Below are positions 9,405 through 17,674 of a stretch of 64,000 nucleotides of DNA, piece after piece; position 1 is the stretch's first letter, and each line of letters starts with the position of its first letter. The notes beneath the pieces were generated by a model. It was not told the DNA's origin, made no database searches, and saw only the letters and a list, made by a program, of their open reading frames with translations. The DNA is from Flavobacteria bacterium MS024-3C (lineage in GTDB: Bacteria > Bacteroidota > Bacteroidia > Flavobacteriales > Flavobacteriaceae): the NCBI GenBank assembly GCA_000173115.1, contig ABVW01000005.1:1-64000 (forward strand). Reading direction: 5' to 3'. Both the position numbers and the translations under genes were made by a program.

Positions 9405-9788
9405 ATGAGTGATAAAGTTAAATACGAAATAGAATTTGTGATTCAATCTTCCCCGCAGATGTTGTTTCAATACATTGCAACGCCTTCTGGATTATCAGAA
9501 TGGTTTGCAGATAATGTAAATTCTAGGGGAGAGATGTTCACCTTTATATGGGATGAGTCAGAGGAGGAAGCCAAATTAATCAAAAGAAAGTCAGATGATT
9601 TTGTGAAATTTATTTGGATGGAATCTGAAGACGACAGTTTCTTTGAAATGAGAATTATTGTAGATGAAATTACTTCAGATGTTTCCCTGTTTATTACAGA
9701 TTTTGCAGAAGAAGATGAAGTAGAAGAATCTAAAATGCTTTGGGCAAATCAAATTTCAAGTTTAAAGCAAGTACTTGGTTCTTCTTAG
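9405..9788 (+). CDS. START-like (SRPBCC superfamily) domain protein
   Basis: A 127-residue acidic protein starting MSDKVKYEIEFVIQSSPQMLFQYIATPSGLSEWFADNVN. This matches the small START-like domain family of flavobacteria, related to AHSA1/SRPBCC proteins, which fold as a helix-grip with a hydrophobic cavity. It has no signal peptide or membrane segment. The function is unknown. Its place before the class IV aminotransferase, yqgE and HU genes is the usual order in this class. The leader is very AT-rich. Confidence 0.85.
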   Translation: MSDKVKYEIEFVIQSSPQMLFQYIATPSGLSEWFADNVNSRGEMFTFIWDESEEEAKLIKRKSDDFVKFIWMESEDDSFFEMRIIVDEITSDVSLFITDFAEEDEVEESKMLWANQISSLKQVLGSS

Positions 9789-9843
9789 GGCTATTACTTT
9801 ATAAAATAATATCTTTGGGCCTTGATTCATCAAGGCTTTTTTT

Positions 9844-10689
9844 ATGGTTGTTTTTAACGGAAAATTATATTCAGATCAGGAATTTTTTATAGGTGTAGGA
9901 AATACTGCGCTATCTTTTGGACACTCTGTTTTAGAGGAAATAAGGATAGAAAGTGGCGCAGTTTTATTTTGGGAACCACACTATTTGAAAATAATGGCCA
10001 GTATGCGTATGTTGCGCATTCATATTCCTATGTCTTTTACGCCAGATTTTCTGGAGGAAATTATGAAAGATGCACTTTCCAAAACAACTCACTTAAAGAA
10101 CAATGCTATAGCCGTATTTCAAGCATATCCAAGTGAGGATAATATAGCACAAACTGATTATCACATCTCTTTTAGGCCTTTGGAAAACTTGCACTTAGGT
10201 CAAGTGTCTGACACTCCATTTGAAATAGGCCTGTATAAAGATTTTTATATTGCACACTCTTTACTGAGCACCCTCCCAACCAATTATAAATTAGTGGAAC
10301 GTTTGGCAGGCGTATTTTCCGACGAAAATGATTTCCAAAGCTGTTTTTTACTCAACGAAAAAAAAGAAGTCATAGGGACTCATTTAGGCCCTCTATTTGT
10401 GGTTTCTAATGGGCAGATTCAAACTTCTCCAATAGATGGAGGAACCCAAAACAGTGTTTTTAGAAAAGAGATTCTATCGCTTTTAAGTAAGGATAGTGAG
10501 CAGGAAATATCTGAGGGGGTTATTTCGCCCTTTTCGCTTCAAAAAGCCGATGCATTATTTATCTTTAATCCTTCTAAAGGGTTTATATCTGTTAGTAAGT
10601 ATAGAAAGAAGGTTTATGAACAGCAGGAGTTTGTTCAAGCTATTGCATTGAAATTTCAACACAGTATTCAATTAAAAACAGCTAATTAA
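9844..10689 (+). CDS. Class IV aminotransferase-like protein with degenerate active site
   Basis: The 281-residue sequence follows the fold of class IV PLP enzymes (aminodeoxychorismate lyase, branched-chain and D-amino acid aminotransferases): FNGKLYSDQEFFIGVGNTALSFGHSVLEEIRI at the start, EPHYLKIMASMRMLRI near 45-60, and SPFSLQKADALFIFNPSKGFISVSKYRKKVY near the end. Aligned by eye to remembered flavobacterial relatives (SSIKTTNR), the PLP-binding Lys position is Pro145 (LSTLPTNYK) and the usual Glu of VVEA is Gly178 (EVIGTH). If this is right the protein cannot act as a normal PLP enzyme. The frame is intact, so it looks like a maintained pseudoenzyme. Its 3' end overlaps the convergent yqgE by 8 bases. 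Confidence 0.8.
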   Translation: MVVFNGKLYSDQEFFIGVGNTALSFGHSVLEEIRIESGAVLFWEPHYLKIMASMRMLRIHIPMSFTPDFLEEIMKDALSKTTHLKNNAIAVFQAYPSEDNIAQTDYHISFRPLENLHLGQVSDTPFEIGLYKDFYIAHSLLSTLPTNYKLVERLAGVFSDENDFQSCFLLNEKKEVIGTHLGPLFVVSNGQIQTSPIDGGTQNSVFRKEILSLLSKDSEQEISEGVISPFSLQKADALFIFNPSKGFISVSKYRKKVYEQQEFVQAIALKFQHSIQLKTAN

Positions 10690-11242
10690 GACTTGGATTT
10701 TCAGGCGTATTAGACCATATGAGGTATTTTCCGCCCAAAGCTTTTATACTGTCTTTCCAAAGAGAATGATTCTCTTGTTTTACTAGGGTACTTATATCTA
10801 AGTTCTTTACTGTAATCCAGGAATTGGTTTTAATTTCTCCATCCAATTGTTTTTGTGACCAACCGGTATAACCTAAGAAGAATTTTATTTGATTTTCAGC
10901 TATAAGGTTTTGTTCTAGTGCTTTTAAGAGCGCGCTAAAGTCTCCTCCCCAGTATATGCCATCACTAATTTCAATACTACCAGGAATTACTTTGGGAGCA
11001 GTATGGATAAAATAGATATTGTCTTGCTCTACAGGCCCTCCATTAAACACAGGATAGGGGAAGTGTATGTCTTCTATAAGTTCGTCTAAGGTATAAGACA
11101 ATGGTTTGTTGAGTATAAAACCAACAGAGCCTTTAAGATTGTGCTCCGCAATTAAAATTACAGCCCTACTAAATGACACATCTCCAGTGAGTGCAGGTTC
11201 TGCTACTAAAACATGTCCTTTTTGAATAAGCGTATCTGACAT
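10682..11242 (-). CDS. YqgE/AlgH family protein
   Basis: A 186-residue protein of the UPF0301 (YqgE/AlgH) family: MSDTLIQKGHVLVAEPAL, FSRAVILIAEH, GSVGFILNKPL, VFNGGPVEQDNIYFIH and FFLGYTGWSQKQLDGE are the family blocks. Length is normal. No catalytic mechanism is established; AlgH was named from alginate regulation in Pseudomonas, which need not apply here. The protein has no signal peptide and should be cytoplasmic. The gene follows HU on the same strand but is separated from it by a terminator-like hairpin. Confidence 0.93.
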   Translation of the reverse strand: MSDTLIQKGHVLVAEPALTGDVSFSRAVILIAEHNLKGSVGFILNKPLSYTLDELIEDIHFPYPVFNGGPVEQDNIYFIHTAPKVIPGSIEISDGIYWGGDFSALLKALEQNLIAENQIKFFLGYTGWSQKQLDGEIKTNSWITVKNLDISTLVKQENHSLWKDSIKALGGKYLIWSNTPENPSLN

Positions 11243-11277
11243 AATTAAATATAGTAAAATATTCTGTAATTAAGGGC

Positions 11278-11307
11278 ATAAAAAAAGCACCTCAAATGAG
11301 GTGCTTT
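11278..11307 (-). terminator. Terminator after the HU gene
   Basis: AAAGCACCTC (11284-11293) pairs with GAGGTGCTTT (11298-11307) around AAAT; the A run from 11278 is a T run for leftward transcription. Confidence 0.85.
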
Positions 11308-11330
11308 AAAATTTCTTTTGAAGATATATC

Positions 11331-11603
11331 TTAGTTTACAGACTTAGATAACTCAGCTCCAGCTTTGAATTTTACTACGTTTTTAGCTGCGATTTTGATT
11401 GTAGCACCAGTTTGTGGGTTTCTACCATCTCTTGCATTTCTTCTAGATACAGACCATGATCCGAATCCTACTAAAGAAACTCTTCCGCCTTTTTTAAGAG
11501 ATCCTTCTACATTTCCTAAGAAAGACTCTAATGCTTTTTTTGCAGCTGCTTTTGTGATACCAGCATCTGCTGCCATTGCGTCGATTAATTCTGTTTTGTT
11601 CAT
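11331..11603 (-). CDS. hup: HU family DNA-binding protein
   Basis: A 90-residue histone-like protein starting MNKTELIDAMAADAGITKAAAKKAL. It has the flexible DNA-binding arm motif GRNPQTG near residues 60-66 and VVKFKAGAEL at the C-terminus, as in HU. It should bind and bend chromosomal DNA as a dimer. It is probably transcribed alone: a textbook promoter lies upstream and a strong terminator follows. Length and motifs give no reason to suspect IHF rather than HU. Confidence 0.96.
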   Translation of the reverse strand: MNKTELIDAMAADAGITKAAAKKALESFLGNVEGSLKKGGRVSLVGFGSWSVSRRNARDGRNPQTGATIKIAAKNVVKFKAGAELSKSVN

Positions 11604-11645
11604 GATAATTAATTTTAATGTTATGTTTATAACTTATTACTTTAA

Positions 11646-11675
11646 CAAATTTATACGGATTATGCACAAACACAA
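11646..11675 (-). promoter_or_regulatory. Promoter of the HU gene
   Basis: Minus strand TTG (11675-11673), 19 bases, then TAAATTTG (11653-11646). Spacing and both elements match the Bacteroidota primary sigma consensus; the start codon is 43 bases downstream of the -7 box. Confidence 0.7.
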
Positions 11676-11779
11676 GTGTTCCCGCATGAAATCGCACTTT
11701 TTGTTAATAACTTTAGCGTTTTGTTTATAAAGCCAGTTGTTTTATAGCTGTTTTCTCGCAAGTCAGTAGGAATAAGCCC

Positions 11780-12739
11780 TTAGAGTGTGTAGGCATTTTC
11801 TTTCAATTGCAGCCCATTGAGCAGTTCAAAAACATGCATGGCTCTTTTACCAGGGAGCTGAATTTTTAAAAGTGCAATAAATCCGTCCTTTACCGCAATT
11901 TTTAATTCTTTTTTGGATTTTATTATTGAACCTATTTCGCTGTCATGACTCGTTTTTATAAATGTAGCCTCAAAAACTTTCAAAACAATAGTTTCATTGT
12001 CTTGGTTTAAATGGGTCCAAGCGGTGGGATATGGACTCATTCCCTTGATAAAATTTTCAATGATTTTTCCGTCTTTGGTCCAATCTATCCTGCAGTCCTC
12101 TTTAAAAATTTTTGGTGCTTCTTTTAAAGCGCTGTCATTGGTTTGGTTTTTAGGATTTACAGTACCCTTTTCTATACCCAAAAGGGTCTTTTGAATTAAA
12201 TTCGCTCCAAGTACCATGAGTTTATCATGTAAGCTTCCTGCAGTATCACTTTCTTCTATGGATAGAGACATTTGGTCAATTACGGCACCTGTGTCTATTT
12301 TTTCATCAATAAAAAAGGTCGTTACTCCAGTGGTCTTTTCCCCATTTATAATGGCCCAATTAATTGGAGCGGCACCCCGGTACTGAGGCAGGAGTGAAGC
12401 ATGTAGATTGAAAGTGCCTTTGGAGGGAATTTTCCACACCAATTCAGGAAGCATTCTAAAAGCAACGACAACAAATACAGCTGCATTTAAGGCCTTTAGG
12501 GTCTCAATGAATGTAGGATCTTTTAAGTTAGTGGGTTGTAAAACAGTTAATTGGTGCCTTAAAGCAGTTTTTTTTACCTCAGATTCATGTAATTTTTTGC
12601 CCCTTCCTGCGGGCTTGTCTGCTACCGTAACAACAGCTGCAATTTTTTGTCCATTTTCTACGAGTGCCTCTAAAATATATGCAGCAAATCCGGGTGTTCC
12701 CATAAAAACAATGGGCATATTATTTTTTAACATATTCAT
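11780..12739 (-). CDS. fmt: Methionyl-tRNA formyltransferase
   Basis: Formylates initiator Met-tRNA using 10-formyl-tetrahydrofolate. Family motifs are IVFMGTPGFAAYIL at the N-terminus, FNLHASLLPQYRGAAPINWA with the catalytic Asn and His, and TGVTTFFIDEKIDTGAVI with the catalytic Asp; a C-terminal OB-like domain follows. The 319-residue length is normal. The start is uncertain: ATG codons at 12739, 12733 and 12718 are all in frame, and the first two overlap the end of recQ. It is the last gene of a tight leftward ATPase-recQ-fmt operon. Confidence 0.95.
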   Translation of the reverse strand: MNMLKNNMPIVFMGTPGFAAYILEALVENGQKIAAVVTVADKPAGRGKKLHESEVKKTALRHQLTVLQPTNLKDPTFIETLKALNAAVFVVVAFRMLPELVWKIPSKGTFNLHASLLPQYRGAAPINWAIINGEKTTGVTTFFIDEKIDTGAVIDQMSLSIEESDTAGSLHDKLMVLGANLIQKTLLGIEKGTVNPKNQTNDSALKEAPKIFKEDCRIDWTKDGKIIENFIKGMSPYPTAWTHLNQDNETIVLKVFEATFIKTSHDSEIGSIIKSKKELKIAVKDGFIALLKIQLPGKRAMHVFELLNGLQLKENAYTL

Positions 12740-14612
12740 TTTGACTATTTATTTCAATGCGGCCTTCTTTTAAAAGGAACTGAATGCAATTTAAAACCAA
12801 TTCTTTGGGTTTCTCTAAGGTACTTACTAATTGTCTTGAAGTGTAATTTTGCGCCACTAAAAGTGATAATATGGCGTGGCTTAGTTCATTTAAAGCCAGG
12901 TCTTGGGCGCTATTTTTTTGAATACAGTAATCACATATGCCACAGTCAGTTGATTTTTCATCAAAATAAGCCAGAAGTATTTTATTCCTACAACGCTCCT
13001 TTTGCGTCACATAGGCTATCATGGCATTGACCTTTTTGATTCTTTCTTCAAAAATGTTTTCAATGCGATTAGCAAAAGGCGCTATGGTTCTTTCATCTTC
13101 TCTTGGAAGTAGATAAACTACTTTAAGATCTGTAGTGTAGACATCTAATGCTATGAGCTGGTCTTTGTGTAATTGGACTAAGTCTATCTGGATGTCAGAG
13201 GTATTTTTAGTCATTTTTTTAGCCAAGAGATGGAGGTCTATTTTTGTTTCAAATTCAAAAAGGCCTCCATAGGTTCTTGAAAGATTCAAAATAATAGGTT
13301 TCATCTTCTCATTTGAATCCATATAATCGTACAACCGCTCTTTGGAGCATAGGTATTTTAATGTAGTCCTTTTGTCAAAGTTTTCCTCCAATCGAATAAT
13401 GCCAAATTGATCTAAGGTTTTTAATGCATTATATGTTTTAAGGGTCTTTAATTCGTATTGAGAGACAAAGGCATTAAAAGAAAATTGATAGGTTTGGTCG
13501 TTTCCTTCTCCATAGGGAATTCGTAAAAAAGCATTTAATTTCCGGTACACCAACTGCACTTCTTTTAGTGCAGCCATAGGATCTATGAATTGGTTTTTAA
13601 GCTGTGTGACATCGGGCGTAGCCCATAGAATTATTGCATTTGCAGGATCTCCGTCTCTACCTGCCCTTCCAGATTCTTGGTAGTAATTTTCTAGGCTCTC
13701 AGGAATTTGAAAATGAATCACGTCACTCACATTGCCTTTGTCTATACCCATTCCAAAGGCATTGGTGGCAATCATTATTTTAGCATGGTCTTTGAGCCAA
13801 TTGTTTAGGGCTGCTTCCCTTTCAATTTTAGAAAGCCCACCGTGATAAATAGCCACGCTTAAACCTTCTTTTTTTAATTCATTGGACAGAGAAGTGACCA
13901 TTCTCCTACTATTGACATAGATTATGACACTTTGAGAGGCTTTGTGACAAATTTCTTTGAGGTAATACAGCTTGTCTTCTACTTGAGTGACATGATAGGA
14001 AATATTATGCCTTAAGAAAGATGCTTTGTGCCTTTGCACCACTTTTAACGACAAATTTTCAACTATATCTTGTTGTACTTTTGCTGTTGCAGTGGCTGTC
14101 AAGGCAATCATTGGGGCGTCTGTAATGGCTCTTAATGAAGTGCATTTAAGATACGCAGGCCTAAAGTCATGTCCCCAACTAGAGATACAGTGCGCCTCAT
14201 CTACTGCGATAAGAGAAATTTTCATTTTAGAGAGCCTCTCTAATACCATGGGTTGCTGTAACCTTTCTGGAGACATATAAAGAAATTTGACACCGCCGTA
14301 GTCACAATTGTCTAATAACTCTATGAGTCTATCTCTGGAAATTCCAGCAGTGAGGTCTATGGCTTTTATTCCTTGATTGGAAAGTCTAGTGACTTGGTCT
14401 TGAATAAGCGCTATCAGTGGTGAGATAACCACACACACTCCGTCCATGGCCAAGGCGGGAACTTGAAAACACAAAGATTTACCTCCGCCTGTTGGAAGAA
14501 GTGCCAGTACATCTGATCCAGCTAAAACATCTTTAATAATCTCTAATTGATTGCTCTTGAAAGTGTCGTAGCCCCAGAATTTTTTGAGTATTTCAAGGGG
14601 GTCTTTAACCAT
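12720..14612 (-). CDS. recQ: ATP-dependent DNA helicase RecQ
   Basis: A 630-residue superfamily 2 helicase for recombination and replication fork repair. Visible motifs are LLPTGGGKSLCFQ (Walker A, about residues 35-47), AVDEAHCISSWGHDFRP (DEAH box and aromatic-rich loop), and AFGMGIDKGNV plus YYQESGRAGRDG (motifs V and VI). The zinc-binding cysteines sit in CRNKILLAYF and CGICDYC. A winged-helix-like tail follows, but I see no clear HRDC domain, so this is the short RecQ form that many flavobacteria carry alongside a longer one. Two bases separate it from the upstream ATPase gene. Confidence 0.96.
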   Translation of the reverse strand: MVKDPLEILKKFWGYDTFKSNQLEIIKDVLAGSDVLALLPTGGGKSLCFQVPALAMDGVCVVISPLIALIQDQVTRLSNQGIKAIDLTAGISRDRLIELLDNCDYGGVKFLYMSPERLQQPMVLERLSKMKISLIAVDEAHCISSWGHDFRPAYLKCTSLRAITDAPMIALTATATAKVQQDIVENLSLKVVQRHKASFLRHNISYHVTQVEDKLYYLKEICHKASQSVIIYVNSRRMVTSLSNELKKEGLSVAIYHGGLSKIEREAALNNWLKDHAKIMIATNAFGMGIDKGNVSDVIHFQIPESLENYYQESGRAGRDGDPANAIILWATPDVTQLKNQFIDPMAALKEVQLVYRKLNAFLRIPYGEGNDQTYQFSFNAFVSQYELKTLKTYNALKTLDQFGIIRLEENFDKRTTLKYLCSKERLYDYMDSNEKMKPIILNLSRTYGGLFEFETKIDLHLLAKKMTKNTSDIQIDLVQLHKDQLIALDVYTTDLKVVYLLPREDERTIAPFANRIENIFEERIKKVNAMIAYVTQKERCRNKILLAYFDEKSTDCGICDYCIQKNSAQDLALNELSHAILSLLVAQNYTSRQLVSTLEKPKELVLNCIQFLLKEGRIEINSQNEYVKK

Positions 14613-14614
14613 AC

Positions 14615-15145
14615 CTATATATTTTCTAACACAAAAGAAATTCTATTTTCTATGGTGTCTTTAGGTAAGATAATGCTTTCGTAACCAAATCGGTCATAGG
14701 CTGCTTTTAAAAAGGGATAAATTTTTAAAGCTTCCTGATAGTCTTCGTACCGCTCATTGTCTGAGGTATATATTTCTTCCCAAGGGGGAAATATAAATAC
14801 ACGGTCGTATTGGTTGTCTTCGCAGGCCTTTGTAAAATGATTGGGATAGGGGGTATTTCCCCTGTCTAAGTAGGCCAATACTTCTGGAATTCCTCTGTCT
14901 AAAAAAACCAATGAAGCCTTGTTTTTATGTGCTTCCTTAAACTGGTTTACGCGACCTTCTAATAGCTTTTCGCTAAATAATAGCGGGTCTGATACAAAGA
15001 GCTGTGTAATGCCATTTTCTCGTGCTTCTAGGGTAACTTGTCTGGAAACTTCTTGAGCACATGCGTATCCCCTAAGTTCCAAGGTTTGGATCAATGTTGT
15101 TTTTCCAGTCGCTGGTCCACCAGCAAACACAATCTTTTTGGCCAT
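14615..15145 (-). CDS. P-loop ATPase (NadR kinase-like, AAA_28 type)
   Basis: A 176-residue protein with MAKKIVFAGGPATGKTTLI at the N-terminus, a Walker A near residues 9-16, and a later VFLDRGIPEVLAYLD that resembles the Walker B and lid of NadR-like or nucleoside kinase-like P-loop proteins. I chose ATG 15145; the longer frame from 15187 adds 14 residues without family likeness. Substrate unknown. It starts the leftward operon with recQ and fmt, but nothing in the sequence connects it to DNA repair or translation. Confidence 0.8.
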   Translation of the reverse strand: MAKKIVFAGGPATGKTTLIQTLELRGYACAQEVSRQVTLEARENGITQLFVSDPLLFSEKLLEGRVNQFKEAHKNKASLVFLDRGIPEVLAYLDRGNTPYPNHFTKACEDNQYDRVFIFPPWEEIYTSDNERYEDYQEALKIYPFLKAAYDRFGYESIILPKDTIENRISFVLENI

Positions 15146-15220
15146 AAATAGGTCTTGTAATTTAGGGACGCAAGTTACATAAAACACACTTAAATGGCTA
15201 AAAAACCTAAGTTTTAGACG

Positions 15221-15228
15221 TATATTTG
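15221..15228 (+). promoter_or_regulatory. -7 box before the DUF493 gene
   Basis: TATATTTG matches TAnnTTTG and lies 19 bases before the TTG at 15247. It overlaps the other candidate TTG start at 15226, which argues that 15226 is not the true start. No clear TTG is seen at -33. Confidence 0.5.
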
Positions 15229-15246
15229 CTTAAAATAGTTTTTGAT

Positions 15247-15534
15247 TTGGAAGACAAAAAGACCGCAGAATTTTATCAGAGATTAAAAGACAATCTCGCT
15301 TTAAACACCCAATGGCCAGCACCCTATCTCTACAAATTTATAGTGCCATCATCAGCAGAAAAGGTGGCTGCAATTGAAGCAGTTTTTAAAAACCAGTCTG
15401 CAAAGATTTCTTCAAGAACTTCCTCAAAGGGTGCTTTCACCAGTGTATCCGTCTCTTTAGTGATTAAGAATCCAGAGGCAGTAATTGCTAATTATAGGGC
15501 CGTAGCAACCATAGAGGGGGTAATTTCCCTTTAA
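15247..15534 (+). CDS. DUF493 family protein
   Basis: A small protein of about 95 residues: EFYQRLKDNLALNTQWPAPYLYKFIVPS, then a beta-rich end with SSKGAFTSVSVSLVIKNPEAVIANYRAVATIEGVISL. This matches the DUF493 (YbeD-like) family, an ACT-like fold of unknown function. No ATG is available; TTG codons occur at 15226 and 15247. I prefer 15247 because the -7 promoter box covers 15226 and because family members are about 95 residues. It is divergent from the ATPase-recQ-fmt operon. Confidence 0.8.
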   Translation: MEDKKTAEFYQRLKDNLALNTQWPAPYLYKFIVPSSAEKVAAIEAVFKNQSAKISSRTSSKGAFTSVSVSLVIKNPEAVIANYRAVATIEGVISL

Positions 15535-15681
15535 TATGTCTGCTGCTTAAGGCCAGCTATTTGAACCAATTAATTTCAATACTAAATATTCCTTCTGCCA
15601 CATAGGAGACTTTCTATTTTTTTAGTATTTTGCAATCTTTAAAGCAGTGGCTTTATATTCTTTCCCTTAATACCTTACAAT

Positions 15682-16356
15682 TTGGAATTAGTTTACAATT
15701 TAGAATACAACACAGAGCGTGAAATGCTTATTATACCTGAATATGGAAGACATTTTCAGAAAATGGTAGACCATGCAATTACTATTGAAGATAGAGAAGA
15801 ACGCATTAAAGTAGCCAACGCTATTATTAGTGTAATGGGCAATTTGCAGCCTCATTTAAGAGATGTACCAGAGTTTAATCACAAACTATGGGACCAATTA
15901 TTCATCATGTCTGATTTTAAATTAGATGTGCCTTCTCCTTTTCCAATCACTTCAAAAGAGCTTTTACAGCAAAAGCCAGATCCCTTAGATTATCCTCAAA
16001 ATTTTCCAAAATACCGATTCTACGGCAATAACATCAAGAGGATGATAGATGTAGCCATGAGTTGGGAAAAGGGAGACAAACGCTCTGGATTAGAATACAC
16101 CATTGCCAATCACATGAAAAAGTGTTTCTTAAACTGGAATAAGGACACTGTAGAAGACAGTATAATCTACAAACACCTTACTGAATTGAGTCAGGGGGAG
16201 ATTAATCTTGAAGCCTCAGGAGAATTGCTAACAGATACAGATATATTTTTACAAAATAAAATTGTTAAGACTGTACCTAATAATAGGAATAAAAAACAGC
16301 GAAGTAACAACAGCAACAACAACAACAACAACAATAGGTCAAAAAAACGCTATTAA
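15682..16356 (+). CDS. DUF4290 family protein
   Basis: A 224-residue protein with LEYNTEREMLIIPEYGRHFQKMVDHAI near the N-terminus, PEFNHKLWDQLFIMSDFKLDVPSPFP in the middle, and YRFYGNNIKRMIDVAMSWE. These are the conserved blocks of DUF4290, a family found widely in Bacteroidota and of unknown function. The start must be TTG at 15682, since the first in-frame ATG would remove the conserved block. The C-terminus is low-complexity, Asn-rich and basic (ending RSKKRY), encoded by an AAC repeat. murA follows after 10 bases, suggesting co-transcription. Confidence 0.86.
   Translation: MELVYNLEYNTEREMLIIPEYGRHFQKMVDHAITIEDREERIKVANAIISVMGNLQPHLRDVPEFNHKLWDQLFIMSDFKLDVPSPFPITSKELLQQKPDPLDYPQNFPKYRFYGNNIKRMIDVAMSWEKGDKRSGLEYTIANHMKKCFLNWNKDTVEDSIIYKHLTELSQGEINLEASGELLTDTDIFLQNKIVKTVPNNRNKKQRSNNSNNNNNNNRSKKRY
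16306..16335 (+). repeat. AAC trinucleotide repeat inside the DUF4290 gene
   Basis: About ten AAC-like units, interrupted by AGC, encode the Asn-rich C-terminal tail. Such a tract could vary in copy number without changing the reading frame. Confidence 0.85.
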
Positions 16357-16366
16357 ATTTTAATTA

Positions 16367-17674
16367 ATGGGTACCTTTAAAATAGAAGGAGGACATAAAC
16401 TCCAAGGAAGTATTCGCCCACAGGGCGCAAAAAATGAGGCCTTACAAATTTTATGTGCCGTTTTACTCACGGCAGAAGAGGTGACTATTCATAATATCCC
16501 AGATATTATTGATGTGAACAAACTCATTTCTTTATTAGAAGACCTTGGGGTTAAGATTCAAAAGAAAGGTAAAGGCAGTTATACTTTTAAAGCAGACGAC
16601 GTTAATCTAGATTACCTCCAAACACCACAATACAAAGAAGACGGAAAAGGTTTAAGAGGATCAATAATGCTTGTAGGCCCATTATTAGCACGCTTTGGCA
16701 AAGGATATATTCCAAAACCAGGCGGAGATAAAATAGGCCGTAGAAGGTTAGACACCCATTTTGAAGGCTTCATTAAGTTAGGGGCTCAATTTAGATACAA
16801 CCAAGAAGAGCATTTCTATGGTGTAGAAGCGGCCCAATTAAAAGGGACTTATATGCTATTGGACGAGGCCTCTGTTACAGGAACTGCCAATATTTTAATG
16901 GCGGCTGTTCTGGCAGAAGGAACCACAACTATTTACAATGCAGCTTGTGAACCATACTTACAACAATTGTGCACCCTACTCAATAAGATGGGTGCCAAAA
17001 TTAGTGGTGTTGGCTCTAATTTATTGACCATAGAAGGGGTAGAAGTGCTCAAAGGGGCTTCCCACACTATGCTTCCAGATATGATTGAGATAGGTAGTTG
17101 GGTTGGAATGGCGGCTATTACACAAAGTGAGTTAACCATCAAAGACGTAAATTGGAATATGCTGGGACAAATCCCTGCTGTATTTAGAAAATTAGGCGTT
17201 AGCCTTGAGCAAAGAGGAGACGACATTTATATTCCTGCCCATACAGAGGGCTATGCTGTTCAAAATTATATTGACGGTTCTATTCTGACCATTTCAGACG
17301 CTCCATGGCCAGGCATGACTCCTGACTTATTGAGTATTCTTTTGGTCACTGCCACACAGGCAAGGGGAGAGGTGCTTATACACCAAAAAATGTTTGAGAG
17401 CAGGTTATTTTTTGTAGACAAACTGATAGATATGGGGGCTAAAATTATTCTCTGCGACCCGCATAGGGCTACTGTAATGGGACATGATTTTAAATCTTTA
17501 CTCAAAGCAACCACCATGGTTTCTCCAGATATTAGGGCTGGAGTGTCGCTTTTAATAGCAGCACTTTCCGCCAATGGTACTTCTACCATCCACAATATTG
17601 AACAGATAGACAGGGGTTATGAGCATATAGATGAGCGGCTAAGAAGTATAGGCGCCCACATAGTTAGGAGTTAA
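16367..17674 (+). CDS. murA: UDP-N-acetylglucosamine 1-carboxyvinyltransferase
   Basis: First committed enzyme of peptidoglycan synthesis, transferring enolpyruvate from PEP to UDP-GlcNAc. The 435-residue protein has the paired EPSP-synthase-like domains, with GAKNEALQIL near residues 20-29 (the Lys-Asn pair that binds substrate) and LRGSIMLVGPLLARFG at about 96-111. In the active loop the residue equal to Cys115 of E. coli is Asp121 (KPGGDKIGRRRLD, codon at 16727-16729). In other bacteria Cys-to-Asp at this site gives intrinsic fosfomycin resistance with activity kept. Its 3' end overlaps the convergent YhhN gene by 11 bases. Confidence 0.96.
   Translation: MGTFKIEGGHKLQGSIRPQGAKNEALQILCAVLLTAEEVTIHNIPDIIDVNKLISLLEDLGVKIQKKGKGSYTFKADDVNLDYLQTPQYKEDGKGLRGSIMLVGPLLARFGKGYIPKPGGDKIGRRRLDTHFEGFIKLGAQFRYNQEEHFYGVEAAQLKGTYMLLDEASVTGTANILMAAVLAEGTTTIYNAACEPYLQQLCTLLNKMGAKISGVGSNLLTIEGVEVLKGASHTMLPDMIEIGSWVGMAAITQSELTIKDVNWNMLGQIPAVFRKLGVSLEQRGDDIYIPAHTEGYAVQNYIDGSILTISDAPWPGMTPDLLSILLVTATQARGEVLIHQKMFESRLFFVDKLIDMGAKIILCDPHRATVMGHDFKSLLKATTMVSPDIRAGVSLLIAALSANGTSTIHNIEQIDRGYEHIDERLRSIGAHIVRS

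Noticed and set aside
11365-11730. An open frame on the plus strand through the HU gene and its promoter
   Set aside because: It crosses the HU promoter and is antisense to a certain gene.
16306-16335. AAC repeat as a phase-variable switch
   Set aside because: The unit is three bases, so copy changes keep the frame; it only alters an Asn-rich tail.
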